Source of the DNA: Vermamoeba vermiformis
Lineage: Eukaryota > Tubulinea > Echinamoebida
Length of the DNA: 64,000 nt
Direction of reading: 5' to 3'
Assembly: GCA_045837725.1 (NCBI GenBank)
Contig: JBEWZL010000243.1
Span: 62,001 to 126,000, forward strand
The notes under the pieces were generated by a model. The model had not been told where the DNA came from. It saw only the letters and a program-made list of their open reading frames with translations, and ran no database searches. Position 1 is the stretch's first letter. Each line of letters begins with the position of its first letter. Positions 24,193-36,748 of this stretch are shown here, piece after piece. The position numbers and the translations under genes were made by a program.

Positions 24193-26933
24193 ATGGAAGA
24201 GACGGAACGACTACTAGTAAATGTCGTTCGAGAAGAGCAAGATTCGCTCGCAATTAATTTACGAATACCTACAAACTCAACAATATATTCAGAAGGCTCG
24301 CCGATTAAAATAAAAGAATTGGTAGGAATATTTTAAGCAAATTGGCATTGTTTATTTATTTAAAAGAATAATTTTATCGGCAAATTTCCTACATCTACCT
24401 TTTCGCTCGAACTTTCAATCAATACACGTAAAAATATTAATTAAATATGTATATTGCACGATGATTTATCCGAAAATATCTTGTAATCGTCAACGTTAGG
24501 CCAATTAAAAAGTTGGCGGGAAATTGTTTAAATCCACCCTATAATTTCTAATTAAGAATACCTACAATTTTTAATATGAAATAGCCATTGCATTTTTTAT
24601 ATAATAATTATTGACGATTTTCCTTTAGCGCTCGGTCGTAAAGCACAAAGAAAGACGAGGGCATTTATTCAGCTTAGATCTGATTAGAGGATTCGCTGTG
24701 GCCGGTTATATATTTGGAGTATCAGTAAGTGTTGTTTTGCAATATAGTTAATAGCTTATTCTTGAATTATTTCGCCACTCGATCGTACTACGCATCTTCT
24801 TAACTTGGCAGAATTATTATTTAACGTACTTATATACATAATTAGCAATAATACGTCTAAGCAATATTATTACGGCAAGAATTACTATAATACTACGAAA
24901 TTCGATTAAAATTCATACTAATTTTCGCTTTTTGTACTGGATCAGCAAGGTGACAATCGATTCGCGTATGAACTGTTTAAAACGAGTGATTGGGACGGAT
25001 ATCTCGTCGGAGACTTCATTCCTGCCCTATTTACATTCGTACTCGGAGTTTCAATATTCCATTATTTAAGAAAAAAGACGCCAACGATGGGATCTGGTAC
25101 GTTCGATTTAATTCTATTTATTTCGTAGAAAATCGTTAATATATGTATTTATCCGTACTAATACGGTGTTTATATGCGTAGTATGGGCACGAATATTCAA
25201 ACGAACTTTCATTTTCTTCGCGGCTGGATTTTTGCTCAATTTTATGGAAGCCACTGGACATATAGAAAATACTATTATCATGGGGTAAGCATATTCGAAG
25301 GATCATTTTTCTAAGTAAAAAGAGCTAGCTCTTGCCAAAAAAGGAAATTAAACTTAAAAAAAATTCTGAAATTATTATTGGCAGCTATTAATGTTTTATA
25401 ATTAATTAGGCCACTGCAAAGAACAGCGCTTGTATATTTATTAGTTGCTATTAATGTTCTCGTGTTCCACAAAGCTATTCAACGGATCGTCGTTTTCGCT
25501 ATTTTTGGCGTTTATATTGGCATGATGTACGGCCTGCCAGTACCTGATTTTGAGACCGATAATACTATGATGATTACTTGCGGTACGTATAATACTTCAA
25601 ATTACTATAATTATGCTCATTAATTAATTTTTAGGACGCGCGATCTTGTCGCGTGAATGTAATGCAGCTGGTTGGATTGATAGACAAATATTTCATCGAA
25701 AGAATATGTAAGTACTTAACAGTATAGTATTATAGATGATATGGCTAGTGTTAACAATTCTAATTAGGATTTATCCGACGGATCCATACGGCTTTTTGAT
25801 TACTTGTTCTGCTATTGCCACTTGTTGGTGCGGCGTTGAATTTGGGCGTTTGAGTACGTACATAATAACAATAATACGAATAATAGGATCGTTATTAATG
25901 CGACTCATTTTTTTAGTGGATTTCGTTCGTAAGCAACAAAAGAAACGAAAGCTGAAAGATAGAGAAGACGATTATACTATTCAAATCACTAAGGACACTT
26001 ACGCGCATTTATTCCGTTCTCAAAAGCCTTGGAGGTGCGTACTAGTACATTTGTTATTTTACGCGATCCAAACAAAATAATGCATGGAGGTGTTCAAACA
26101 TAATATCTTATTAATTTATTAATACTCTATTATAGAGCGGAGTGGGCGTGGGGTCTACTTACTCTCGTGTTATTATTGGTTGGCGGTCTGTTGACTTTGA
26201 GATTCCCGCTCAACTGGCACATCTGGTCGTTTTCATTCGCGATTTTTTCTGCAGGCCTCGGTGGACTCTTATATGGTACGTCATTCACATATTGCGCTCA
26301 CTATGAGATACTAACTTGTCTGTTACAATTAATTTCCTTTTTTGGAAATTCCGTTACAAATTTGCTTCGACCTCCACTTAACTACAATTTATTATCTATT
26401 GTCCTATTATATTGACATATTATTATTATAGGCTTGTTTTTCATATTGTTGGACAAATTGTCGTACAAACGAGCGCGCCATGGCTTGCGCTGGCCATTAG
26501 CGCCGTTTGTGTGGCTCGGCATCAATGCATTCACGATATTTGTGTGCGTTACAATTGTAGAGGATTTATTGAAGACCGTCACTTCAATTAGCATGGGTAA
26601 GTTCATAATGTAATCGACTATAATTTTTTTGGCACTGGATCTAGTACTACTTAAGTTAGTTGAAAATATTAATAATATATTGATTAATAGGCACGGAACA
26701 AGTATCTGCTTGGGAGTGGATTTATATTAACTGTTTCGTCAGCTGGTTGAAGGTAAAGATCCGATCGAATTTTTTTGTAACTCGATATTCTCATTAATAA
26801 GTCCTATATATGATAATCTCGCTATTAATAGGACAAGTACTTTGCATCGTTCTTCATGTCAGCAGTTCATTTCTTGTTCTGGTTGTTAGTCTCGTTGTGT
26901 TTAGATCGACTCAAGTGGTATTTGATCGTGTAA
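24193..26933 (+). CDS. HGSNAT-like multi-TM acyltransferase
   Basis: About twelve exons, roughly 470 residues, ATG at 24193 (MEETERLLVNVVREE) to TAA at 26931-26933. After a cytosolic N-terminus, RGHLFSLDLIRGFAVAGYIF corresponds to the SxDxxRGxxx start of the heparan-alpha-glucosaminide N-acetyltransferase/DUF5009 fold, and DWDGYLVGDFIPALFTFVLG plus VSIFHYLRKK match the next helix (G-T-ADLVFP-F-F--GVSI in known members). Further segments are FIFFAAGFLLNFMEA, ALVYLLVAINVLVFHK, LRFPLNWHIWSFSFAIF, PFVWLGINAFTIFVCVTI and HFLFWLLVSLCLDRLKWYL. Known members pass acetyl groups across lysosomal or other membranes. The large luminal N-domain of animal HGSNAT is absent. Substrate unknown. Confidence 0.75.
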
Positions 26934-27194
26934 TAAGAATTATAGCGTTATAATGCCCGTATTATTTATTGCTCTTAGCCAAAAAGTAAATTCTGTAAAT
27001 AAAGAAATAGAAATCAAATTACAAATATTTCGGCATTAGTTACGGAACTTTACGTTCGATACTCGTAATTATGCGAATGAATACCACTCCAATAATTATT
27101 GGGCATGTGAATCATTGAATCACAGCAATCCAAAAGTCCTGTTTTTTTGCGATCGCGAATCATTTATGTTTTTGTTGACGACAGAACTCAACAC

Positions 27195-28488
27195 ATGCGC
27201 TCTTCTTTATTATTGTTGGCACTTGTTTTATTGGTGCCATTCATCACAGCAGGCACGCTCTACGGCGTCGCAACACCTGGTGGCAGAAAGTTGGATGTCT
27301 TCACGATCGACCCTCAAGTTGGAAAAGCCACCGCTAATGTGACTTCACTTTACCTTATTAATGCAGCAGCAACATGCAATAAGTTATTGCTATCATATGA
27401 CAATAGAACAGAAGAGCTTGGACTGAGCTGTGATGACGAGTTATATTTCGTTGACATCTGGTGGAACTGGAAGGTAAATGTAAATAGAAGGCGTAATAAT
27501 TTTAATAGAGGTTCCTATATTATTTGCAAAATCTGATTTAATAATTTTGACGTTTCACACAAAATTATTTTGTTAACATAAATAAATAATCGCGATCTTA
27601 GGTCAGCTCCGTCACCACGAGCAGTTTTTGGAGCAGAGGGTCAATTGTAAATATTGTGCCTGCGTGGAATGATTATTTTGGAGGTAACTGCGCGTTGGGT
27701 TGGCTGCCGCCAAATACCAAAGATGCGAGCATGGGCGATCTGACTTGCTTTTCAATGGGCTCGCAACAAGAGGCTAACATAGCCTATGGGCCGTAAGTAC
27801 ATTAGAAGCTGTTTAGAATCAAATTCTAATTTTTTTAAATGCCAGCTATCCCTGGTTAAAAAAGGAACAACCGTTTGTCTTTTCGACATCCAGCAATCAA
27901 ATTGGCATTTTTAATTTTGTCTCAAAATACGAACTTATAGTATGGGGCCAATCTACAGTGGACAACAGCTCTAACCTCGTTCAATTTGACATGCGTTCGA
28001 TAATGACACAGCCCTGGTACTCGTTCATGAAATTCGACGTGCCTATTGCGCAACTTTATGGCTCTACTTCATACTCGAGTTCTATCATGGGCAATATCAC
28101 CGTTATTGAGCTCAACACAGGTGTTATCGTGCTCGATCTGTCAACCAAATCCGTGTCAAGTAAGTTCAAATTTCATTTTCGGGTCTATAATTACTCTTTT
28201 GCTTAATAATAGAAATAATAACATCATTTTTATGCAATTACCATTGATTTAAATGTCTTTAACGAGATCTAATTTTTTACTTCGTTAGCCGTGTTCAGTT
28301 TCTGCCGCGGTCACGCCAAGATCGGCAGTTCAGCATTCGATCCAGTCAATGCAATGATGTATTCAATTGTGTCGTGCTTCGACGGACCAATTTTGGTGAC
28401 ATTTGACATCAAGAACAGAGCGGTGAAGAACAGTGTCAAGTTCGATGAGAGCAGTTTGTACATCAAGGGCTTGTTCTACACTCTATAA
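27195..28488 (+). CDS. Secreted protein of unknown family, copy A
   Basis: Four exons, ATG at 27195. A clear signal peptide (MRSSLLLLALVLLVPFITAG) precedes GTLYGVATPGGRKLDVFTID. Internal pieces such as KLLLSYDNRTEELGLSCDDE, then the exon YPWLKKEQPFVFSTSSNQIG, STVDNSSNLVQFDMRS and MGNITVIELNTGVIVLDLS have the repeated hydrophobic-strand/turn look of a beta-propeller, with several N-glycosylation sequons (NVT, NRT, NSS, NIT). The last exon starts VFSFCRGHAKIGSSAFDP and ends GLFYTL, TAA. Conserved Cys residues fit disulfides. Family not recognised. The extracellular or endomembrane location is read from the signal peptide. Copy B lies 256 bases downstream. Confidence 0.7.
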
Positions 28489-28654
28489 TACTCGTTCTGA
28501 CATATAAACGTACGTACTTTGATATAGCGACCTTTCTATCTTTTTGCTTTTGATTTTGCGCGGTCGATCCGAATTTTAGATCCCTCATAACGTGTTATGG
28601 GCAAATCATTAACCATGTGACAAGTTTATGAATAGAGTGGGTTATATTTTTGTG

Positions 28655-28720
28655 ATCATTCGGGTGGAGTTCTTTATGTGACATTAAGTCACATCTAAGC
28701 ACCACCGAATGATTTTTTTG
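28655..28720. other. Double hairpin followed by a T7 run
   Basis: ATCATTCGGGTGG (28655-28667) pairs with CCACCGAATGAT (28702-28713) with one bulged base. Inside, TGTGAC (28677-28682) and GTCACA (28688-28693) form a second perfect stem with an ATTAA loop. Seven T follow at once (28714-28720). It sits 24 bases before the ATG of secreted copy B. It looks like a hairpin terminator or a small RNA; the copy A upstream region has no equivalent that I could see. Confidence 0.6.
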
Positions 28721-28743
28721 TCATTTTATTTGCCATTTATTCA

Positions 28744-30033
28744 ATGCAGAATAGAATGCGCATTACCTTATTATTTTTGGCGCTTGTGACGTTGTTGCCT
28801 CTTATCTGCGCAGGCACGCTCTACGGCGTCGCAACACCTGGTGGAAGAAAGTTGGATGTGTTCAAGATCGACCCTCAAGTTGGAAAAGTGACAGCTAATG
28901 TGACTTCACTACGCCTCGTCAACGCGATAGGAACGTGCGACACCTTATTGCTGTCATATGACAACAGAACGCAAGAACTTGGTCTCAGCTGTGATGACGA
29001 GTTATATTTTGTTGAAGTATGGTGGAACTGGAGGGTAAATAACCTATAATATTATTTATTAAATATATTTCGTTAATTTCTCATCAATGTTAAAACGACC
29101 GTCATGTGATTCTGCGACACAAGATCTGATCGGTTTGTGATCCAGATCGGTACGGTCACCAAGGAAGACACTTGGGGCATAGAATCGATTGCAACTATTG
29201 TGCCTGCATGGGATGACTCTTTTGGAGGTAACTGCGCTCTAATTCTGCTACCGACCGCATCCCTTCAAAAAGATGCGAACATGGCCAGTCTGACCTGCTT
29301 TTCAATGGGCACTCAGAGTACTATAAATATAGCACATGGATCGTAAGTATACTTTACACCATATGGATAAGATTTCTAAGTGATTCTGTGGCAGATATCC
29401 GTGGATCAAAAGTTCTCAACCTTTTGTCCTGTCATCGACTGGCAAACAAATCGGCATATTTAATTTTATATCCGATAATGATGTGTTAATATGGGGCCAA
29501 TCTATTGTGGATAACAGCTCGAACCTCATTCGAATGGACACGCGTTCGATAACCGTGGAGCCGTGGTACTCGTTCACGAAGCTCAATGTGCCTACTGATT
29601 TGCTGTATGGCTCTACTTCATATGCAAATCGAATAATGGGCGATATCGTAGTTATTGAGCTCAACACAGGGGTTTTCGTGCTCGATCTGACGACCAAATC
29701 CATGTCAAGTAAGTTCAAATTACAGATTAAGCTTATTACTACTAGAACTGTTTTTTTGATAATTATTCTATTCTTACCCTCGATTTCAGTTCCCTTCTAT
29801 AACTTTGAACGAGATCTAATTTTACTTCGTTAGGTGTGTTCAGTTTCTGCCGCGGTCACGCCAAGATCGGCAGTTCAGCATTCGATCCAGTCAACGCACT
29901 GATGTATTCAATCGTGTCGTGCTTCGATGGTCCAATTTTGGTGACATTTGACATCAAGAACAGAGCGGTGAAGAATAGTGTCAAGTTTGACGAGAGCAGT
30001 TTGTACATCAAGGGCTTGTTCTACACTCTATAA
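28744..30033 (+). CDS. Secreted protein of unknown family, copy B
   Basis: Paralogue of the preceding gene with the same four-exon plan. ATG at 28744 (MQNRMRITLLFLALVTLLPL), signal peptide, then GTLYGVATPGGRKLDVFKID. Sequons and cysteines are kept (NVT, NRT, NSS). The middle exons differ noticeably (for example SIATIVPAWDDSFGGN, then YPWIKSSQPFVLSSTGK), but the last exon (VFSFCRGHAKIGSSAFDP to GLFYTL) differs from copy A at about eight bases and one residue, and the end of the intron before it is also nearly identical. Function unknown; presumably secreted. Confidence 0.7.
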
Positions 30034-30155
30034 CATTCGTTCTGACTACTCCATTATGCGTGTCATAGAATTTTTGTAACAATCTTGCAATCAAATAAAA
30101 TTGGCGCTTTACCAGACGGGACAACAAAATCATTTGCTTATTTTACACGAACACG

Positions 30156-33100
30156 ATGGCAACAAAAGGTCGCAAGAGAAAAATCGAAGAAGTCTCTGTT
30201 GAGGCTGAGGATAATTCTATTGAAGAGCCTCAGCTCAAGAAGGTCAAGTTCGAAGAAAATGAATCAGAATCTAAAGAGAAGATGGAGGTTGAAAGTGACT
30301 CAGAGCAACTTCCTAGCATCTCTTTGCCTCCAGAAATTATGATTTCCATTTTTGAAAGGCTTTCTCGCGAGGATTTAGCTCGAGCATCGATGGCTTGTCA
30401 AGAATGGAAAAATTATTCGCGAGATCCGTTGTTCAGTTGGGTCTCTTGCTATACAGCACAAGCAGATTACATTTGGAGCGGTAATTACGACATAGAGAAT
30501 TTTTCTAATATTTTTTTTGGAATTAATTGTAATTTTTTTTAGCGCCAAACGTGTATGCTGAAACTCACAAGGTGCTAATCGAAGAAACCGGTGTTAAAAA
30601 AATTACCAAAGGCGGTTACAACATTTATAGTCGCCGTAATAATTATACTCCTGAAACGGAACACGATGAATACAGCTATCAAATTACGGTAAAGCCACAT
30701 CCGTTCCTAATCAAACCTCATTAGCTAAGATTTTATTTTGCAATAGTTTACGGATGCTAATGGCAATGTCCTTGATTATAAGCCCAAGTGGAGGATGCTA
30801 GACACGCCGTTGCCAACTTCCAAGGACGTCGAAACAGATCCCGGTTTAATTCGATTTTATTGGCACGGTAGCAATAGATCTGTAGAATACGAGGTCAATA
30901 TTAGACGGTAAGATAAAAAATTATTAATTGTAAAAAATGAATGATTTAATAATTATTTGATTAGATTGGAGGATTCAGTTGTACGAGGGGCAGCCCCGCG
31001 TTGGATCGGCATGATTATTGCCACACTCAAAAATCTTTCGTTCTCGCTCACCTCAAAATTATTCAATAACAACGATTTCAAAGCTGCGTTTATTCCTATG
31101 GTAATTTCGGTTTGGCCAAATTAAAAAAAAAGAATTGACATTGAAACACTAGGACTGTCCTTTTTATTCTCAATTTCTTCTAATTATGAAAAAAATTAAT
31201 ATGCATAATTTATTTCCATTTTATTTGTTTTGAAGTAATTTCTAACGTATTGTTGTTTTTTTCTTACAGCCGGATCCCGAAAAAGTAGCAGTTAAAGGGT
31301 TCGCCAAGAAGCTCAAATTGCACGATTACCAACAAAAAGCCATCTCGTGGATGAATCACATTGAAAAAGCAGCGGACGATGAGATTGATTACGTGCGATT
31401 GGTGCCTTGGAAAGGTGTCGCGACCGATCTGTTGTTCGAGACGCACCTCAATCGTGTCTGCCACGCAAAAGACATTCCTGAATTCACCAAGCAAATGTCG
31501 CACAAAGGTAACGAAAAGAATTCAATAACAAATTTTTTTACCAGACCTGGACCAGCAGATATTTATTTCATTTTTAAGGATACCTTATTAAAGTCTGGTA
31601 TTTATTTTAGGTGGAATTCTTGCCGATGAAATGGGTCTTGGAAAAACAGTTGAAAGTACGTGCGTTTTACGGATCTACACCAATTCACTATTCGTGCGTC
31701 GCAATCGTGACGTTGCCTTATGAAATATGCAATATACTAGTATAATATGCATTAATAGTAATTACTTATTAGTGATGGGCCTCATTTTGTCCAATCCGTG
31801 CAAACAACTCGAAGACGTTGCGGACTCATTTGCTTCGAAAGCGACTTTAGGCAAGTTATAATTCGTCCCAAGCTATAGAGTCTTATTAACAATGAATATA
31901 GTGGTGTGCCCGAATCACTTGACCAAGCAATGGGTCGATGAAATTAAGAAGCACACTTCGCCCAATTTGAAGACGCATTTGATCACCACCATGGCCGAGC
32001 TCAAGGCCGTTACTTACGGTAATCTATGCGATGCTGGTACGTAAAAGTGATCACGATAAAAAAATTCCAAATTTGGCCAATTTTGACCGACCGGTTGAAC
32101 TTGTCACTTGATTTAACGTGTCGAAGTGTCAATCACTCGCTGTTTCAGCGGCGATTTTCATTGACTAAGCGACAAAGTTTGAAAGTGACACGTGTCATAT
32201 TCAAATGTTTCACGCAAATGTCATTTTAGATTTTGATCCGTACGTAATGTTTTTAACTAATGCTTTTATCTCTTTTCCAGATGTGGTCGTGGTCTCAACG
32301 AGTTTCTTAAAGAATCCAAACTACTTCTTCCACGAGGCACCCGACAGATCTAGTGGCATGGGCCGTGGCTGCAACGACGCGAGAATGGGTTGGGTCGAAA
32401 AGACTTTTAAGGCACGTAAAGATCAACTAATTACACTCGTATAATAATAATAATAAGTCAATTAATAATTTAAATTTCAGCGAGTTAGTGCGAAGAAAAA
32501 TTGGCGCGACGAACCATCGCCACTGTTAGATCTGTTTCACTGGCACAGATTGGTGCTCGATGAGGGACACGAGACACTGACTGACGAACTACTCGATGGT
32601 AAGATAAAAAACTGTCACATCTGTTTGGATCCACTGGTGATTTTGTATACCTTTGTGACTGACGATTATTATTCCGCTTTCAGCAATCGTTTGGAAATAT
32701 TCCTCGACCTACACTTGGTATGTGACTGGCACGCCATTCCCGAACTCGAAGCTGTTGGAACGCGTGCCGATATTGTTGGGCCTTGCGACTGACTTCCCGA
32801 GCGAGCACATGGAGTACTTTGACATGTAAGTCACGTGATCATATCACCTCAATACGGAATTATTTTAATGTGTCGGAGGGACTTCCGATCAATCCACTAT
32901 TTATTACTGAAATTTCTCGAATCGGATCCACGTAGAAGATCCGATAGTTTTTGTTGTGCCTAATATATTATGCAATACTAGGGGTGTGAAACAAGACTAC
33001 ATGATTAACAACTTATTGTGGCGTAATCTCAAAGCTAATATCACCACGCAATACGACGTGCCGGATCTAGCCACCGAAGAGGTCAAATTGAAGTTCACAA

Positions 33101-35616
33101 CGGCCGAAGCAGCCATCTATCAGTACATTACCGCAGCTCGTGCTAACCGCTATCGTTATTATAACGAACGATCTGAAGAGTCGTTTAGACAATTTTGCGA
33201 TGGAATTTATCGAAGGGCAAAAACTTTGGCTGAAGAACGACAACAATATTGTTGGGAGTGCGAGGTAAATCTAAAATCAAATTTTAATGATAAATTTATA
33301 TAAAGCCTTAAAGTTTAATATAATTATTTTATTCTCGATTTCAGTTATAGCGCACAGCCTAAATTTATTTTAATAATTAACTAAAATACTTAAATAACTA
33401 ATTTTCAATTTTATCAGAGCGAAATAGACAGAATTGGCTATAACATATCATCGAATATCAAAACCAAAGAAGACCATGAAAAGCAAACACCGGAAGAAAT
33501 TGCCAAGTGGCCTTTGTGGCGGCAACAGTCGCGTGAAAGATTTCTGCAAAATTTTGACGAAGAACAAGCCAAACTTGCTGAGAAACGCGCTTTATTCGTC
33601 AAATTGTTGCAAAATTTGAAAAAAAGCGTAAGTAGCTGATATCTGGACGAAGTTACATAATATAGAATATGACACGTGTCATTCAATATTTTTCACGTGT
33701 CAAAAAGTTAATTATGTTTTTTCAACAAGGCTGATATATTTATGTATTTTATAATATTAATATTGATATTTTTGTAGCGATCTCCTGCCGAAGAAGCCGC
33801 AGAAAAAGAAAAAGCTGCAAATATTAACACCAATGACGCAACAGATCTGCCAAGTACTCCGCCATTAAATACGGACGAAAACAACGAAGACAATGATGAC
33901 GAAGATCTCAGCAAAAATGAAGCTAAAAATAGCGCCAAAAATGACGAAGAAAGCAACCAAGACGAAGAAAAAGAACCCGTCAGAAAATCATCGCGTGCCA
34001 AAAGAGGCGCAAAGGCTCAAAAAGAAGCCCCGCCACCCAAGAAAAAAGCTGCACCCGCTGCTGGTGCTAAAAAAGGACGCGGAAAAAAGAAAGCGGAACA
34101 ATCGAGTGATGATGCGACAGCGGAACAAACTGATCCGAACAAAGTCAAACTTTATAAGAGCAAATTGGTACGTATTAAGCATTGCAACAATTTTCCGCTC
34201 CCACAGAACCCTGGCCGAAATTACCAAATTAGGAAAATCAACTTTTGCATTCAAAAAACGGCAAAATTTCACTCAAGTTCAATCTTTGCGAAAAATTTTT
34301 GTTTTATGGCAAGGAGAAAAAACTAACCACATGACTTTTACCAAATATAGACCGCAGAAGAAGAATTACCGTTGATCATCGAACGACGCGGCACTAAACT
34401 CGGCAACTTGGTGATTTATTTGCGCAAACTGTTCACCTTCCAAAAGAAGTCACGTGTCATCATCTTCTCGCAGGTATGACGCTCGAATAATAATATTATA
34501 ATATATTGGATAAAATTTGAGGATATAATGCTTAATATCAATAATCAACTATTTCTACTGCAATTCAAATTTAACAACTTTCACTACCAGATCCGGATCT
34601 GCACTTATATTTTAATCCAAATCGCTATGATATAATTTTATTTATGCGATTGTTACAGTTTTTTATTTTACAGATTTAATTTTGCAAACATTATTTTAAG
34701 CCAATCGATGACACGTGTCAAAAAGTAATTAATTGTCCTTTAGTTCTCGGAACTGCTGTCCACGATCGAAGAACTGCTCGGCAAGTGCAACATTGAGTGC
34801 GCCTTTGTGGAGGGCAGTGTGTTCAAAAAGAACAAAGCACTCGGCAGCTTCAAAGCGGGCAACACCAAGACCAAAGTCATCTTGTTGAGCTTGGAGAAGG
34901 CTGCCTCGGGCACCAACTTGGTCGAGGCCAGTCACGTGATCTTCATGGGTACGTACAAAAGCAATTACCAAATTAGGAAAACATTTTTTAAATCAATTGA
35001 TTCCAAATCGAGTACATGTACGGGCCACTTCCGAAAAAGGAAAATTTTGGTCAGTCCTGGTTAACGCGTGAAAAAACTCATCCTTTCCTAATTTGGAAGT
35101 GTTTATAAATGAAGCAAACTAATGGCATTGTGATTCACAGAACCAATGCACGGCACGAAGCAAGAGATCGATGCGTACGAAGCGCAAGCCATTGGTCGTG
35201 CACATCGCCAGGGCCAGAAGAACAAAGTGACCATTGTACGATTTTACGTGGAGAGTACGATTGAAGAGGACATGCACAACGAACGCAAGGGCATTAGAAA
35301 AGGTAACTAGAATAATCTTTACTAAATTTTCATTATTATATTAGTAAATTAATTTGCTTGCTGGATCTGGATCTCGATCTAATTTTTTTTTTTTTTCGTA
35401 GCGCCCCAAGTTCGCACGAAGAGTGGCCTGTTAGTGCGCACGAACAGCTTGTCAACGATGCTCGCGAATCAGAATACCAACACTAACACCAACACTACGA
35501 GCACTAATAATACGAACAACACTAATACTGAGGCCGCGACGACTGCTCAAGCTGCGCTGTTGAAGAGATCTGGCAGCATTGCTGATTTACTCGCTGAAGG
35601 CAGTGCCGTCGTTTAA
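30156..35616 (+). CDS. F-box/SNF2-family ATPase, divergent third copy
   Basis: Long gene of many short exons, ATG at 30156 (MATKGRKRKIEEVSV). The order is: acidic/basic N-terminus, F-box (LPPEIMISIFERLSRED, ACQEWKNY), an uncharacterised beta-rich region, then SNF2 N-lobe with Walker A GGILADEMGLGKT (near 31640), CPNHLTKQWVDEIKKH, a DEGH box (LDEGHETLTDELL), VTGTPFPN motif III, a long acidic, Lys-rich insertion (33780-34170, EKAANINTNDA... to KKKAEQ), C-lobe RVIIFSQ, KVILLSLEKAASGTNLVEA, and motif VI EAQAIGRAHRQGQKNKVTIV. It ends in Asn/Thr repeats and SIADLLAEGSAVV. It is on the opposite strand to and some 21 kb from copies A and B and much diverged from them, keeping canonical ADEMGLGKT. Likely an SCF-linked Rad5/16-type ATPase. 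Confidence 0.85.
32186..32197. repeat. TGACACGTGTCA palindrome (copy 2)
   Basis: Perfect 12-bp palindrome inside an intron of the third F-box/SNF2 gene. The same intron also holds related CGTGTCGAAGTGTCA sequence about 70 bases upstream. Confidence 0.85.
33670..33681. repeat. TGACACGTGTCA palindrome (copy 3)
   Basis: Perfect copy in an intron of the third F-box/SNF2 gene, followed 11 bases later by a partial copy TCACGTGTCA (33693-33702) and AAAAAGTTAATTA, a context resembling that of copy 4. Confidence 0.85.
34224..34233. repeat. CCAAATTAGG (CArG-type) box, intronic
   Basis: CC-(A/T)6-GG, the consensus bound by MADS/SRF-type factors, within an intron of the third F-box/SNF2 gene. Further matches lie at 34968-34977 and, inverted, 35087-35096 in the following intron, and at 5910-5919 in an intron of copy B. 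All are followed by or embedded in GGAAA-type flanks. Confidence 0.5.
34708..34719. repeat. TGACACGTGTCA palindrome (copy 4)
   Basis: Perfect copy in a roughly 250-nt intron of the third F-box/SNF2 gene, followed by AAAAGTAATTAATTG, as after copy 3. The intron also holds GATCCGGATCTG (near 34590). Confidence 0.85.
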
Positions 35617-36748
35617 TATTGATAATTTATTCATTATAGAAGCAATAGGTAATCATCATTATTTCCTAGTTAACAACGTTTGCAGTAGAAAATTAAAATA
35701 CATCCGGATTTGCAATGATCCGCGAGGTTTTTTATTGCTGGCCATCAATTTTGCTCATTATGACTTCACGCTACTGACTAGTAGTGTCCATATGCCCATC
35801 AAACATTTCTAACAGGTCTCTGAAAACTAGATCCGACGGCACATTTTTCACCCACAGCCCAAAGATTGCCTCAACCTATTGGATCGCAAAGGTTATAACA
35901 TGTCCTTATATTATAGGAGACATAAGTATAATGCTCGTCTTACCTGACTCCATTCTTCTCGCCCAGCTGATCCTCTTTATCAACAACTGATCGTCGAGCC
36001 ACAGACTCATAGTTTTCACTTCAGCACTTGAGAACAATTGGCACTATGCAATACACCCATATAAAGCAGACCTGATCTTCACAGTGACACATCCGTGAGC
36101 GATCAGAAGCCACACGCACACCGACGCCCGAATCGACAGAAAAAACCCATAAAGAGGGATCGTCTCAAACCAAAAGGAAAAATAAAAAATATTAATAAAA
36201 GCAATATTGGTAATAATCGAAGCTTCAAATTTTTAGGTATCGGGTGCAAATGTCACTTTTGAAAAATTTCGAAACATGATCAGGCATTCTAGCATCTAAA
36301 AGTACGTACAATGTATCGAGGCACATAATTTCTCGTCCGACCCAGGCGGGATGCCCACAAACCCAGAGCAGTTTCAAAGGAGGAGAATAAAATACCATCA
36401 ATAGATAATAATGGTAACAAAAATAAACATATTAATAGCCGAGAAAAAAAAGATAGACCAAAGCCCTAGCTTTATTATGTTAATAAATGTTGTTTCGGCC
36501 GGGGCGCAGTGAGGGCTAGGTGCTCGTATTTTTGGTGTACCAGAAAAGCTTCAAAAATTCAATTGAAATTAACGACCGTTACAGCTTGCCCAAGTACAAT
36601 AATAATATTAATATCTTCGAAAAAAGAGAAGAATTTTTGTCTTTTGGTACTTGGGAAGTCTCCCTGAAAACTGACCAATCATGATGTCAATTGCGAAATT
36701 TCGCAAGTCTAAGAATTAAACTCGCTTGTAAAGACAGTTATAAGACAC
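35617..36748. other. Unresolved 1.1-kb stretch
   Basis: No gene could be supported. On the minus strand there are protein-like fragments in different frames, such as VEAIFGLWVKNVPSDLVF (about 35770-35870), a hydrophobic ETIPLYGFFLSIRASVCVW (about 36120) and a KLLWVCGHPAWVGREIMC piece (about 36350). Splice sites joining them with kept phase were not found. It could be a rapidly changing or decayed gene, or chance. Confidence 0.3.

Noticed and set aside
33893-34375. Long Lys-rich plus-strand ORF as a separate gene
   Set aside because: It is an out-of-frame reading of the acidic/basic insert of the third F-box/SNF2 gene plus the next intron.
36300-36400. Mitochondrial COX1 fragment (LLWVCGHP resembling the GHP motif)
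   Set aside because: Similarity stops after a few residues; flanks do not continue as cytochrome oxidase in any frame.
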